Shown: positions 37,128 through 48,706, counted from the first letter of the stretch. The stretch is 64,000 bases of DNA from Paralvinella palmiformis (GCA_025642065.1 JAODUP010000443.1:524501-588500), one strand, 5' to 3'. Translations and numbers: made by a program. The notes: generated by a model from the letters alone, not told the origin.

Positions 37128-40100
37128 AACCAGACAGATATTATCTGGCAGATATTAACATATAAAGAAATGCAAGCAGTAACAGACAGACATGTACAGA
37201 CACAGCTACTCTTCCGCTGGAGTAGATTCCACCGTGCTTGATTTTAGATGCTGTATCTTACAGGTATTGCTAGCCGAATGATTCGCCCTTTGCTGGGGAT
37301 AGTTGACCCATTACACACGCTCTCCATGCCAGACAGGGTCACCGCCTATACTGGCTTCGATGTTTTATGGTAGATTAATTTACTACTCCGACTTAAATGT
37401 AGCGATTTCACAGAACCAGTCGTAAATCATCATGGCGTGAAGTCAATGAAAACTTCCAACAATAAATATTAGTGAGCTATAGTAGCAGGTCAAGCTAATG
37501 GTCCGATTCTACATATTTATGATATCAGATGAGTGTGATAGTCACTTAGTTCGTGGTAGAATGATGTCGCGAACCATTTCAGTAACAGTACACTGGCATT
37601 TGAAGAGATTCAAGAGTAAATAACGTGAATAGAATCATTATGCATTTAACTAAATACCTGTGTATAATTCCAGTCATGCCTTGGAATCATATACAGCTCT
37701 TCCGTACTATGAGCGGGCACCTCGTCCCCAGGACCCTAAAGATAGGCCGGCTTATCAAGGCAGCAATCCGATTAGTGACGTCTGGTCAAAGCATGCATTA
37801 CACATCATAGCTAAATTCATGAAAAGGTTTGTTATTATTATACTTTATAGCCATCTTATAGATAATTCGCATATAACTATAGCTGTCTGCATAGATATTA
37901 TAATAATAAGGCATGTTTATATATAGCACCAGAACCCTGTTCTAAGGTGCTGTATAGTATTATTATCCACCTAGCATACATCTCAGCTTCCAAGGTAGCA
38001 TACAATGCATGCTGTCATTAAAACATTAATCAAACAGATAGCCATCACATCCTTTCAAATTCAAAGTTCACAAAATCCATCCAATCATAATTGTTTCCCT
38101 CTTCATGTGCACAGATCCACTTCCATGTAACAGTCATTCTTGCCGAACATAACTTTACTAACTACACCAGATATCAGTGCTCCCCATCTTAATTACAATA
38201 ACCAAGCTGGAAAGTTTTGTTTGGCAAACTTAACTGCATACACAGCTTTATAGGCATGCTCTTAATATATTTATGTGACGTTCTTACGAGAGAAGTCCAC
38301 ATCAGTAACATTCAGGATACATAGAAAACAATTAACCGATGATCCACGGACTAGTCTCCACAAACACTTCCTACAACACTATCCTAAAATATACTTGTTT
38401 ATACATTACAGAGCTGTTACTGATAACGGTGATCTAGAAGCCAGGTCAAACATGCACCTTGCCAGTGCTTTCGCAGGTATCGGATTTGGTAATGCTGGTG
38501 TACATCTATGGTTCGTATCATTTGCCAATTTGTTGTTTTGAATTTCTTATTGTTTTTGTTGTGCCACTTTTTATTATGATTAAAACTTTTCCTTATTGTT
38601 AAACAATCATTTCTCAATTCGCTTGAACTAGTTTTTAAATTTCAGCGTATATGCTTCTGTGACCCGAGATTGTTTTATTTTGCCAGTTAATCTTTATTTC
38701 ATCTCGTTGTTTTATTATATTTTTATCTGTTTTGAACAGCAAAAATTTAATTTATGCACCTCAGCATAAAACATTTAACTGCACATGTATTTCAGAAAAA
38801 AATGCATTTATAATTCTGGTTCATTTGTATTGCTGGTTAGAATCATCATCCTTGCTTTCACAATTATGAAGTTAGATGAGACAAAACTTTTATCTCATCT
38901 AACTTTTATCATAAACGTTATTTAGTCATTTGTGTGAAATTGTATGAAACACAATTTTTCCAATTGTAAAACCAAAATTGCCTATTATATTGCCTGTTTA
39001 CAGTCAAAACAAAGCCTGTTTTTATAGTTAGAACAATATGATGTAAGCTATCATTATTCGCTGTGTTAGTTGTTGTTATTATTCATTATGTTAGTTGTTG
39101 TTACTGTTGTACGTTTTCTTTTGTTTGAAAGCGGTAGAATGTTTTATTATTTAGCCACGGTATGTCTTATCCTATATCCGGCAATGTAAAGAGTTACCTA
39201 GCTAGTGGTTACAGTCAGGATCACCCGCTAGTGGTAAGTTGGCGTTTATTGTGACGAAAATTAAACAGGTATTAAAAATGTGGGTTTCATTATTCGTTGG
39301 ACCAGACATCCTTGACAGCGAATGATGCTCTACAGTTTCAGCTTTGTTTTTATAGTGAAACAATTTATAAATAAAAATATTTTTCAGATAATGCAAATAT
39401 ATTCAGCCAGTACGCATTACTTTAAGATTGTTATGTGGCTATTAAAAATATAATAATTATTATTATTACAGCCCCATGGACTCTCTGTTGTGTTGACAGC
39501 ACCATCCGTTTTCAAGTTCACATTTCCAATGTGTCCAGAACGTCATCTGGAGGCAGCCGAGATCCTGGGTATTTAAACATTTTGTAGCAAACTGTAGCTT
39601 TGGTGTTAAGACAGTAATAAGTGGTTTTCACTTCTGTTTGGAAGGTACTATCAACACTTCAGTATTTATTATCATGTTGATAAATTTATGGTGTTATTCT
39701 ATACTAATTAGGATTTATATTTCCTTACAGGTACAGACATCAGAAATAAAAAATTGGCTGATGCTGGCTTAGTACTGTCAGACACTGTTCGTCAGTATAT
39801 GTACGAGATGCGCATAGAGAATGGTCTTAAAGCTGTTGGGTATTCGCAAGAAGATATACCAGATTTGGTAAAGGGAACCCTGCCACAGGTAAGTGATGAA
39901 TATTATTAAAAAGTGTTGTATAGCATACGTTTATAAATATATATATACATGTGTGTATATAAAAAAAATAACTAGTTGTAATAATGTATGTGTGATAGCT
40001 CTGTTCAAATGGTGAACACATCTGAAAAACAAGCTAAAATCAAGCCATGCAAAATGTTGATCCACACTAAAATGTTATTCACTATTGTTCTTTATTTTAG

Positions 40101-40184
40101 CATAGAGTAACTAAACTGGCCCCTAGACCACAGACAGAGGAGGATTTGGCCAAGTTATTTGAAGATTCTATGGAAATCTACTAG
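30072..40184 (+). CDS. ADHFE1: Hydroxyacid-oxoacid transhydrogenase, mitochondrial (ADHFE1)
   Basis: Iron-dependent alcohol dehydrogenase family enzyme; in mammals it oxidises 4-hydroxybutyrate to succinic semialdehyde while reducing 2-oxoglutarate to 2-hydroxyglutarate. Fourteen coding exons: 30072-30133, 33548-33600, 33939-33997, 34124-34177, 34491-34645, 34788-34984, 36838-36915, 37264-37369, 37674-37826, 38412-38510, 39155-39233, 39472-39568, 39731-39888, 40101-40184. Phases agree throughout; 477 aa (human 467). The first small exon ([20 protein letters not shown]) is basic and Ser/Ala-rich like a mitochondrial presequence and splices in frame to CRCPAHSQ, matching the family. Visible: [20 protein letters not shown], coenzyme loop [28 protein letters not shown], and the metal-ligand regions [26 protein letters not shown] and [12 protein letters not shown]. 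Ends [10 protein letters not shown]. Exon 1 is separated by a 3.4-kb intron, so its assignment is slightly less sure than the rest. Confidence 0.96.
30480..31125. repeat. Region of repeated, partly palindromic AAAATGGGC-type motifs
   Basis: In ADHFE1 intron 1. Motifs such as GAAACGGGG, CCCATTTTGAAAC, AAAATGGGCTGCCCAT and TTTTAAAATGGGCAGG recur in both orientations. At 30511-30540 GAAACGGGG TCGT CCCCATTTC can form a hairpin with a 9-bp stem (one mismatch). No ORF and no clear terminal repeats. Unclassified; possibly a decayed foldback element. Confidence 0.45.
31126..33547. other. Rest of ADHFE1 intron 1
   Basis: Mostly AT-rich unique sequence. Between 32823 and 33147 both strands are open for about 105 codons in a less AT-rich patch; I recognise no protein in it and no splice structure, so it is not called as a gene. 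A split (TA)n array lies at 33501-33541 directly before exon 2. Confidence 0.5.
33501..33541. repeat. (TA)n array abutting a splice acceptor
   Basis: Two TA runs split by CAG (33520-33522). The array ends only about 6 bases before the AG of ADHFE1 exon 2 (33546-33547), so the polypyrimidine tract of that acceptor is essentially TA repeat plus TTCTT. Confidence 0.9.
35870..36045 (+). repeat. Dispersed repeat R2, copy 2
   Basis: Repeats TTTCTTCCATGACAATCCTA then GGAATATAAAC, GGTACTCGGAGTACCTACTC and TAGTAAAAAGTAGTA, in the same order and orientation as the copy near 3946-4170, followed by GGAATTG-rich sequence. Located in ADHFE1 intron 6. Confidence 0.7.
36426..36459. repeat. (TA)n array
   Basis: About 34 bp of TA in ADHFE1 intron 6. 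Confidence 0.95.
37081..37123. repeat. (GT)n(AT)n compound microsatellite
   Basis: GT repeat passing into AT repeat in ADHFE1 intron 7, about 140 bp before exon 8. Confidence 0.95.
37917..37970. repeat. Hairpin-forming TATATAGCACC ... GGTGCTGTATA segment
   Basis: TATATAGCACC is followed after a short spacer by AAGGTGCTGTATA, an imperfect inverted repeat, and then TATTATTATC. The GGTGCTGTATA plus TTATTATT arrangement resembles the 3' tails of the LINE fragments near 51180 and 59205, so this may be an isolated LINE or SINE 3' end in ADHFE1 intron 9. Confidence 0.4.
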
Positions 40185-40278
40185 CTGGGCAATACCTGTA
40201 TTAACTGTTTGACAATGAACATCTACTATCGAGTCCTTCATTGTTCTACTAACTGACCAAGTATTGCTCATTATGTGC

Positions 40279-40299
40279 ATATATATATATATATATATT
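40279..40299. repeat. Short (TA)n array
   Basis: About 20 bp of AT repeat in the ADHFE1 3' UTR. Confidence 0.85.
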
Positions 40300-40648
40300 A
40301 CCGAGAGTATTACAGGGTATTGACAAAATTAATTTGGTGTTTCTGATCTTCTTGTTAATGAACCAAAGTAAATTGCATAAAATGGTATATATCATAAAAC
40401 TAGATAGAAAGATACCAAAGGAACTGACATATCTTATAGATATTAGCATGCACGGTGCAATAACTACTTTATGTATATGTATACTCTGTACAATATAAAA
40501 GATTATGTTGTGATTTTCAAGGTAATTATCATTAATGATTAAATTTTTAATGACAACTATTTTGAAACCAGCTACGGGTGCAACATTCAATTATTTTGTA
40601 CGGTGGCATAATTATGTTACTGTAATCTCAGTATTATTATATAAGCTG

Positions 40649-40654
40649 AATAAA
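40649..40654 (+). terminator. Candidate poly(A) signal for ADHFE1
   Basis: Canonical AATAAA 465 bases after the stop codon, within GCTGAATAAATCAG, with a GTGG/TTTTCTTTTT-rich stretch just downstream. Confidence 0.55.
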
Positions 40655-41205
40655 TCAGAAATAACGAGGTGGCTTTTCTTTTTCAACTTTATGTATCACT
40701 TAAAAAGTAAATGATGCCAATATTTTGATATCTTAGTACATCACCAGGATTACGTACACAGCTGCCTTTACACAATTCCTGAAAGGAATCTGGCTGGAGG
40801 AGATCATATCGAATACAGTATTCTCTGATTAAAATATGTATTAATTGACCTCATTTCGAATAAAGCTCTCCAACTACATTACATATCTATAGCTACCAAG
40901 ATGACTTCATGTGCGTGCTACAATAATGGCAGAACCTATCGGAAATCTACAACACTAAAATGTGAGGAAACCGCTGCTAGAATACAAAAGTAATTAAATT
41001 ACCTGCACAATAATATTAGTGATGGGCTTCCAACAAGGTTGTTTGATTTAAATCACTACAAAAAGTCATGCATTCTGATTATTTTTTTTTATGATTATTC
41101 CATTTATTTTTATTACCAGTAATTAGTTTTGTAAACGTGTGATTTATCAATTAACTTGTAGTGCAAAAAATCAATTGTTTTTGTAAATCAATTGTTACTT
41201 AATAT

Positions 41206-42560
41206 ACTGGATAATTATTTTTACATATTATATTTATAATCGAATTAGATTTCAACATCATGTACTCTTAACAAATGATACAGTCCAGTGACTCCTGCCC
41301 CAACTCTATGGTTGGGATGATTTGGGGAGATCAACGCAATAGGTGTCCAGTGAAATGGTAAAATGGATGAATTTGGGATGAGCTGACAGGTTATGTCATC
41401 TTTTCTATGCATTTAGGAGATTATTGAGGCAATGGTGTTGGGGTTGGCAAGTTTATGACACAATGTCAAAAACCATGGATTAATCCATGTCATAAACAGA
41501 TTTATGACACGATAGCATCATAAACTGTCAAAAGCATATTTTTGGGAATGGCTTAAATTATTATATGTTATACTATTGTAATATGAAAAGCAAAATTATT
41601 ATACAATGCCTCATTGTTAGACTATGGTAATCATACATTGGTGTTTGTAACCAAAATCAGTTGAACTGATTGGTCTGGTATTTGTTGCTAGAGCTTAGGG
41701 TGTGTGTGATAATTCAATATAACTATTCATTAATTGGATGACAAGGAAGACACTCCCATCATGGGTTGGCGCTGGTGTATATCTAAGGCTGATCATGCAT
41801 GCAGTGGCTTCACATAATGATCCTCCATATGGCAAGAGCTCAAGATATCTCCTAATCTGATTCTATTAATCTATCTTATAGGTTTCACATTAAATAATAG
41901 TTACGCATGGTTAGTTTCATGTGTGGCTTCATTACAACCCAAGGGGATAGAAGGTGAGGGAAAAGAGAACTTGAATTATAATGTAATACATTCTAAGACG
42001 AGTCATAAACTGCCAAAAGCGTATATTTTTCATAAAAATTGGTGTATTACATTTAAAGCATAGCTCAATAACCAGTCATGTTCAAGGGCTTGCCCATCCC
42101 ATCTGGGAATATTTTCTTAAGAATGACGGTGGCTGGTAAAGTTCATGCTAAGTGCAAGATCTCTGGTCACCAACAAACACCCTGTGCAGAGAGAATGACG
42201 AGTCACCATTCCTTGTGTGCTAAGCTACACAACCAAGCCACAAATAGCGATACTGTAAGAGAGACCAACATACAACATTATTTTATATTCATGTTTGTAA
42301 TATATAAGTATACTAATTTTGATATAATGATAATCCACAATTGATTCTAGGCAAAATATATCAAAAGTGAAAAAATCACAAAATATAATAAATAGATGTT
42401 TATGACGGATATGATGTTACAAAGGTATTTACGACAGTGTCATAAACAGGTGTATGACTGTTATAAACCCAACCCTGTTTGGTGTTTAGCCAGGATGGGT
42501 ATATGAGGTGAACATTCACTATCGATTCTTATCTCATGCTGAATACATACCAGAAGAAAT
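41206..42560 (+). repeat. Dispersed repeat R1, copy 2, split by an insertion
   Basis: The left part (41206-41432) and right part (from about 42487) together match the R1 copy at 16250: TAATTATTTTTAC, TTTCAACAT, TGGTTGGGA, GGAGATCAACGCAATAG, GGATGAATTTGGGATGA, TTTTCTATGCA on the left; GTTTAGCCAGGATGGG and ATCTCATGCT on the right. The intervening ~1 kb is absent from the other copy. Confidence 0.8.
41440..42479. mobile_element. hAT-like non-autonomous DNA transposon (~1.04 kb)
   Basis: Inserted into repeat R1. Left end GGGGTTGGCAAGTTTATGAC; right end, read inward on the other strand, AACAGGGTTGGGTTTATAAC: imperfect terminal inverted repeats of the CAGGGTTGG type known from hAT elements. The flanks carry TGGTGTT on both sides (41433-41439 and 42480-42486), close to the 8-bp duplication of that superfamily. 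TTTATGAC or its complement GTCATAAA recurs at least seven times, clustered towards both ends, like transposase-binding subterminal repeats. No transposase ORF is present. Superfamily assignment is an inference. Confidence 0.7.
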
Positions 42561-43052
42561 GTTGACTAATTTTTTTTAAAATCAATTTAAATTAAAAAAA
42601 TCAGATTTTTTGCAATCCTTCTATTTGGCAGTTATCTAATAAATCAAATAATTCATTTCCAAATGTTCGTAAAAGTATTTATTACGCAGACTTAAATGAT
42701 TTATTATCCTGTTTTGATAAAGTTGTAATAAAATAAAAGTAAACCATAACAACATGTATTTTACATATATGACAGCTCCCATAAAAACATCAATGTAACA
42801 TAGTCCACGGAAATAAAAATGTAACATCACATTACGATGTTACTCCTGCGTAACAGACAGAAATATATTAATAAAAATAATAGCTGTCACATGAAATAAA
42901 AAAATTATCAATACAAAGTCATGTCTCCAAGCATTGGAACTTAACCTTACAAATCAAACTGAAACAATGATGTCTTCAATTTACTTCAAAGATACTTCCA
43001 TCCTTCTTACAAACTAACAAAATCAGTTTCCTCAGTCACATACAAATCTAAT

Positions 43053-43058
43053 TTTATT
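43053..43058 (-). terminator. Candidate poly(A) signal for DCP2
   Basis: AATAAA on the minus strand about 245 bases after the DCP2 stop codon. Confidence 0.4.
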
Positions 43059-43303
43059 ATTAATAAAATACACAGCACTTATAGTTATACTTTCATACAG
43101 TTATGAATTCAACAAATAATCGTTTTCTTAAAACAATCATTGCATACACTTAATAAACAATCATTATGATTAGGTATGACCCAATATACATATATATATC
43201 ATCAATAGTGGTTATGCGTTACCTAAATTTGTCCGTACTGGTTTTGGGTATCTCTGACTGATTCACATGCATACACATCCATGAGAAAATCAACTTTAAG
43301 AAA

Positions 43304-44602
43304 CTACCTGTCATTTTTTAATGCAGGAAACATTGCACTGAACACAGAATCAATATCCAGATGGAAATTTGCCAAACTTGGTGAGAAGAACAACTTATTC
43401 TTCTGGTTGCCAGACTTATAACCAATATAAGCACTACTGTGGTCTGTATCATATTCCAAAGTTCGTCGAATGTTACCCGACACTGTACCATCCCTTTTTA
43501 AAATGTGATATTGTTTTTCATGTTTCTTTGTGCTTGGTTGTTTTGGTGAAGCAGTCACATGTTTATTCCCTATCATGCCAGTTATTTTGTGCTGCGTTGA
43601 TGATATAATGCCATCATTTTGTCCTTGTGTCCTACTTCTTTGTTTTTTTGTCTCTTGATATTCCCCCGGTATTTGTTGCTGGTAGAATTTCCGTTGGTTT
43701 GGTCGTTGCTTATCTGTAGCTTCTCCTCCCTGCTTATCTCTATGTTTACCTGATCTACCAGATTTGTAATTAACATAGCTACCACTCATATTTGTATCGC
43801 TGCTACCATGGTGACCCTGTTTCCGAGCTATCCACCTTCTGAGTGGTTTGATGAATGGAATCACCATGAAGAATGCATTTGGATTCAAGCCTGTATGCTG
43901 CTTCGACATCATATCTTTCTTGTGAGATGGTAAATGGTCAATGCTAAACCATTCTAACTTCTTGATTTCTTTTCGTGTCTGTGGCATGAACTTGGTCTCC
44001 ATCGACACAGGATGAATTATGTACAATCGATTCAACTGTTCACTCATCTTGAACTCAATGAATTCTTCCTTGTCGATCAAACTGGAAATGTCAAATCCGG
44101 TTTCTTCGAGCACCTCCCGAACAGCACAGTCGTGAGCCAACTCGCCCTCATTTACCTTTCCTTTAGGAAATCCCCAGCTTGCCTTTGCCCAGAATCCTTG
44201 AACAAGTAAACAATACTGTAAACTGGGATCGAGAATGATGGCACCATACGTCGGCACTGCCATTTTATATTCTCGCCACGACAGAAGGATTTTATCGGCG
44301 TCATCTGCATGTTTTATCAGTGTTGGACAATGCCGGAAGATCTGCTTCGAAAATTCCTTGATTCCACACGGCTTCAAGTCGATGTTCTCTTGACAGTAAA
44401 AATCCAGGTAAAACCAGTGCGCTAACTCGATCTGGAAGAATATACGAATCAAATCGGTTCGTTCCTCATCTGGAATGTTAATTATAAAACGACTACACAG
44501 GTCGTCGAGAATATAAACTGGTATTTCGAATGTTGTCGACACGAGATTCAGCTGTTGGTTCTGAGTTTGGTTTTCTGATGCCTTGTTACTGGAAGCCGCC
44601 AT
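43304..44602 (-). CDS. DCP2: mRNA-decapping enzyme 2 (DCP2), single-exon
   Basis: Nudix hydrolase that removes the m7GDP cap from mRNA in the 5'-3' decay pathway, acting with DCP1 in the cytoplasm and P-bodies. The ORF opens at 44647 (447 aa); I prefer the second ATG at 44602 (432 aa) because its context, ACAATGGCG, is strong and the family N-terminus is short. In 447-aa numbering: N-terminal regulatory (box A) domain about 42-130 ([31 protein letters not shown]), [15 protein letters not shown], Nudix box about 163-185 (GKVNEGEL...REVLEETGF with the catalytic Glu residues), box B about 250-285 ([17 protein letters not shown]). The tail is basic, K/Q/R-rich and low-complexity, ending in a [20 protein letters not shown] segment like the conserved C-terminal motif of animal DCP2. 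No intron interrupts it, unlike the other four genes here and the multi-exon human and fly genes. It is intact, so if a retrocopy it appears functional. Confidence 0.96.
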   Translation of the reverse strand: MAASSNKASENQTQNQQLNLVSTTFEIPVYILDDLCSRFIINIPDEERTDLIRIFFQIELAHWFYLDFYCQENIDLKPCGIKEFSKQIFRHCPTLIKHADDADKILLSWREYKMAVPTYGAIILDPSLQYCLLVQGFWAKASWGFPKGKVNEGELAHDCAVREVLEETGFDISSLIDKEEFIEFKMSEQLNRLYIIHPVSMETKFMPQTRKEIKKLEWFSIDHLPSHKKDMMSKQHTGLNPNAFFMVIPFIKPLRRWIARKQGHHGSSDTNMSGSYVNYKSGRSGKHRDKQGGEATDKQRPNQRKFYQQQIPGEYQETKKQRSRTQGQNDGIISSTQHKITGMIGNKHVTASPKQPSTKKHEKQYHILKRDGTVSGNIRRTLEYDTDHSSAYIGYKSGNQKNKLFFSPSLANFHLDIDSVFSAMFPALKNDR

Positions 44603-44647
44603 TGTTGTTACTGAAACAGATTCCGCTTCCTCTGACAATAGGAGCAC

Positions 44648-45139
44648 AACGACAGGGGTAGAACGAACAGACTAGATTTGTGCTTATTCAGAAGTTATTT
44701 GGTTATTTATTTCAATTTTAATGAATATTGGACTAACTTATTGTAAAACCCTTTCATATATTTAATTCAAGCCTTTATACATCATTCATTATATATATCG
44801 CACACTTTCACAAATATTTTGAACAGCAGATAATTAAAATTCATAATCAGAGGTGTAAAATCAATGTTTATTAAATTTATATTAATATATAATCATTTAG
44901 ACGGTAAAATAGTAATTATTCCTTCAATAATTAACTATAGCCCTTAAAATTATTTATTTAGATAGTTATATATTTATTGCAGACTATAATTAAAAGAAAA
45001 GTTATACCGTTTAAATTATACTTATTCAATCATTTATTTTGCACTACATATGCATTAAATGCTACAAAGAAACTATTAATTCAGTTCTTGTATCATAATA
45101 ATAAAAACTCTGTCTGGCTTTTCGAGCAGTCCATAGCTT
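44648..45139. other. DCP2 upstream region
   Basis: Holds the 5' UTR and presumably the promoter of DCP2 on the minus strand. AT-rich; no clear TATA, CCAAT or upstream splice donor was recognised. Confidence 0.45.
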
Positions 45140-45504
45140 GGTGTGCATCCCAGTGTGGTCCTATCTGACCCCCGTGATATCAGCCACCATAGGAAACACT
45201 GTAAAGTTCTTCATCCAGTACTGCAGAACAACAACAACGCAGTACCCCTTCTTCCCGGATACAGCCCGACTCTGGAACAGCCTCCCCCCAGATGTTGCGG
45301 CAGCTCAGTCGCTGGAATCATTTAAGACCAGACTCCGTGGCTGTCTCCTAAGATGAGTCAGATAACAACACCGTGTAGTTGTATATAGCCACGCAGCCTG
45401 CACGAGTTAAATTTGTATTGGCACACCACCACCACTCTCACTAGTACACCAGTACGCAATATCCAAGTTTGGATTTTGTACTTAATAAGAAGAAGAAGAA
45501 GAAG
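45140..45504 (+). mobile_element. 3' end of a non-LTR retrotransposon
   Basis: Encodes the typical LINE RT C-terminal phrase YPFFPDTARLWNSLPPDV followed by AQSLESFKTRLRGCLL and a stop, then about 140 bases of 3' UTR ending in an (AAG)n tail (45484-45504). A 5'-truncated copy, the usual state of LINE insertions. It lies about 500 bases upstream of the DCP2 start. Confidence 0.85.
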
Positions 45505-45692
45505 GTGTATTGTACACTGTCTAAATATATACATTCATTGAATTATATATAATAAAGTGTGTGGAGCAGTTTCAGTTTATTGTTTTAGTTACAGGGAGGA
45601 TGCATTATATAAGCAATGCTTCTGTAAATGCTTCTGTATGTAATTGAACTGTATATACGTCCGAGTAAGGGATATATGTTTCCCTCTAGCAA

Positions 45693-45695
<3 letters not shown>

Positions 45696-45735
<40 letters not shown>
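45696..45735. repeat. (TA)n array
   Basis: About 40 bp of TA dinucleotides. Confidence 0.95.
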
Positions 45736-45737
<2 letters not shown>

Positions 45738-46004
45738 TCGGTCAGGAATTGTGTGATATATGACAGTAATTTTACCAAGTTATTTATAAGCCCATACGTT
45801 ATTACTATATCTGTTTTGATAAGAATTTTAAAACATGTAGAATTAAGTTCAATAATTGGTTCGATTTCATCATATCCCTTGACGTCAATTAAATATATTT
45901 TCCCCTTTTACAAGAACAGACAGTGACCTCATAAATACATGTTACAATTCAAAGCTTCATTTAATATCATTATAACTTTCGACGGATAATAAATGACTGA
46001 TTCA

Positions 46005-46006
<2 letters not shown>

Positions 46007-46064
<58 letters not shown>

Positions 46065-46072
46065 ATATATAT
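46007..46072. repeat. (TA)n array
   Basis: About 65 bp of TA dinucleotides with one interruption (CTAT). Confidence 0.95.
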
Positions 46073-46212
46073 AAACCAAAATCAGCTGGTTAATGTTACT
46101 TTAGAGGAAAAAAACGTGGCTACCCTCAGTAAGTATATCAATAAAATTTTGAACACAATTGGAACACAGTCTTTTTATAGCTAATGGATATATTAAAATG
46201 AATATTGAGAGT

Positions 46213-46260
46213 ATATGTGTGTGTGTGTGCGCGCGCGCGCGCGCGTGTGTGTGTGTGTGT
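46213..46260. repeat. (GT)n(GC)n(GT)n alternating purine-pyrimidine tract
   Basis: About 48 bp of strict alternation: TGTG repeats, then seven or so CG/GC steps, then TGTG again. This is the sequence type with the highest tendency to adopt Z-DNA. Confidence 0.9.
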
Positions 46261-46439
46261 CCATTATATTATAAATCAGCTTGGCTGACAACCATTTTAA
46301 CTTTTAAATTTAATTTGTTGTCTCAGTTCACACATGGCTGATGAGTATATAAATTATTTTCCTGCACTGAAACATTTTATCAATTTATATTCCAGAACTT
46401 AACTGTTAGCGTTTCTAACATTCTATAATTGTATTTGTA

Positions 46440-47900
46440 CAACAACCCTCTTCTATATATACTGCCCAAGAAAAGGATGAGCAAGAGGATACATCCCTGT
46501 CTAACACCATATTTCATTGGGAACCATTCAGATGATTAATTAGTGAGGATGACACTGCATTCAAATTGGTTGTGACATTTCTCTATCAGTGAAACAATCT
46601 TCCGATGTACTCCATAGGATCTTAAGATCTTCCATAGGGTGTCATATGGTGGATACTGTCAAAGGCCTTTCTGAAATCGATGAAGTTGATATATATTGGG
46701 CAGTTCCATATGGAGTCTGCTCTATGAAGTTTCTCAATGCAAAATCTCATCAGTGCATACCCTTCTCTTGCAGAATCACCCCTGTTCTTGTCTTAGCTTC
46801 TTGTCAATAGCTGTCTCAATTCTTCCAAGAAGGCTTCTACAGAACACTTTGCTGGGGATAGACAGGAGTGTGATTCGTCCCCAGTTGTCACATACTTGAA
46901 GGTTGCCGTTCTTAGGGATCATTATAATGAGTTCTTTAGTCCAGTCACTTGGGATAGTCTCTTTGTTCCAAATGGTTTCGAACAAGTAAGTCAGGACTCT
47001 GGGAGCTGGGTTGAGGTCGGCCTTCAACATTTCGGCATGAATGGAGTCTACGCCTGGGACTTTTCCACTCTTCGAGACCTTGGTGGCGTTTTTTCCTTCT
47101 GATTCAGTAGGGGGTCTGGTGTCGGTGGTTAGGTCATCTGGCGATGGTGGGGGTCGGCGGGTTCATCTATATAATACCACAGAGACGTTTGGTGATCTTA
47201 TAGATAGTGCTTAGTTCACCCCTTAATGCAGCACACTTAGTTTCTGTTGCTAGCCCTTCTACAAAGGACCTATTGTCACTCCTGGCATTCCATTTCACGT
47301 CTTTGTTTTTCTAGGCTTCTTGGACCTGTTGCTGGAGGCATAACGATTTGGTATTCAGTATCTTGATTTTGAGTTGTTTCCGTTCCTCAATCTTTTTCCA
47401 TGTTCCCGGCGTTAACCATCCCTTGCGGTTCTTCTTGTGGCACAAGACATTGGTATTCACTTCGACATAGGTTTTCTTGACAGTGTCCTAATTGTTGGCG
47501 GTTTCGTGGTCAGACTCCCCGGAGATGTGTCTGCTAATGCACTGAAGCGATTTCTCAGCTCCAAAACAAACTTTTGTTCGGTAACTTGGCATGTGAGTCT
47601 TGTGACATCCGGTTGTTTCGGGCGCTGACTCTGCGGCACCACTCGATAAAGTTTCAAACTGATGCGCGCTGTTACCAAATAGTGGTCAGTGTAAATGTCA
47701 ACTCCACGGCAAACTCTCAAACTCTTGAAGGAACCTACGCCATTTTTCATTTATGATAAGGTGGTCAACCTGGAGGACCGGATGCTGGGTTTCGTTTGGT
47801 CCCTCCTCTGAGATCTTCCCGGTTTGGTTAAACCCGCCAGAAGCTTAAGTCCCTGCCGGCATAGCCCCCGATTCCTTAATACACGGAAGTCCCCTCACCA
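46440..47900 (-). mobile_element. Decayed non-LTR retrotransposon (endonuclease end plus RT)
   Basis: On the minus strand, in order: a segment like the end of an AP-type endonuclease domain (GVDIYTDHYLVTARISLKL, near 47710-47640), a degenerate linker with stops, the RT entry region (TIPSDWTKELIIMIPKNGNL, CDNWGRITLLSIPSKVFCRS, near 46970-46830) and motif A (YINFIDFRKAFDSIHH, near 46700-46640). Several frameshifts and stops; the 3' end is lost. It differs in sequence from the RT at 11600-12495 and from the CR1-like pieces, so it is a separate family. Confidence 0.85.
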
Positions 47901-48500
47901 CCAACAAGGTATCAGCACAGAAGGCGATTTAGTTTAGTTTATTTAATTTATTTTATGTAAACTAGAAAGTTATTTTAATTATTCTGTGTTAGTACATTTT
48001 GTCAATCCTAGATTTTGTTACATGACCTTAGGATGTTTTACAAATTGAACAAAATAAGCACTTATAATTGAGTTAATGATTGAGTTTTAGTCATGTGACT
48101 AAATGAATTATGTATTAAATTATACATACGGTAGAATAAGACGATTTTTGTTTTAAGTAAGAACATTTTCTTGCAGATGAATACAATTTTGTAATAAAGA
48201 CTCGAGGGTGAACGACACCGAAATAGTTTAAGAAACACTGATGTAGACTTGTTGAGCATCCGCGTGCTATAGAATCTGTTGAAAGGTACGGGAGAGGCTT
48301 CTTCTGATAGCGTTGTAGGTGACAGAGTACTACTATCAGCCGCCACTTGAGTCCGGCCACAACGTGTGAGGCCTAATACTGATGACTGATCTCCAGATAG
48401 TTGCCCGACAGTGAGCACGATACACGTGTTGAAATAATGGTGGGGGTGGCGTCTTTGGGGTTCGTCACCTACATATGCTGGTAAGGCCCTAAAAGAGTGC
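47901..48500 (-). other. Unclassified ORF-containing segment
   Basis: A 146-codon ORF on the minus strand (48062-48502) and an overlapping 81-codon ORF (48115-48360). The peptide shows no family I recognise and turns low-complexity at its C-terminus. The plus-strand phrase TTAAGAAACACTGATG with GTGAACGACACCGAAATAG resembles ends of decayed DNA transposons, but terminal repeats were not found. Probably mobile-element debris, not a host gene. Confidence 0.3.
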
Positions 48501-48704
48501 ACTTCGTCATACGATGAATAAATACGAAAACCATTGCACGTTTATATTAGTTAGTTATTTTTCAGAAGGATACTAATAGCTATATTGAGCATTGTTGGTT
48601 TGTTAGGCATACTGGTGATAATTGGTGATAACTATCTTCCCTATAAATGCATTAATATTGGCTATTTTTACATTGCATGTGGAGTTTCGCCAATTTCATT
48701 TTGC

Positions 48705-48706
<2 letters not shown>

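Noticed and set aside
45138..45356. Possible small host gene encoding ...FFPDTARLWNSLPPDV...
   Set aside because: This phrase is the standard C-terminus of LINE reverse transcriptases and is followed by a LINE-type (AAG)n tail.
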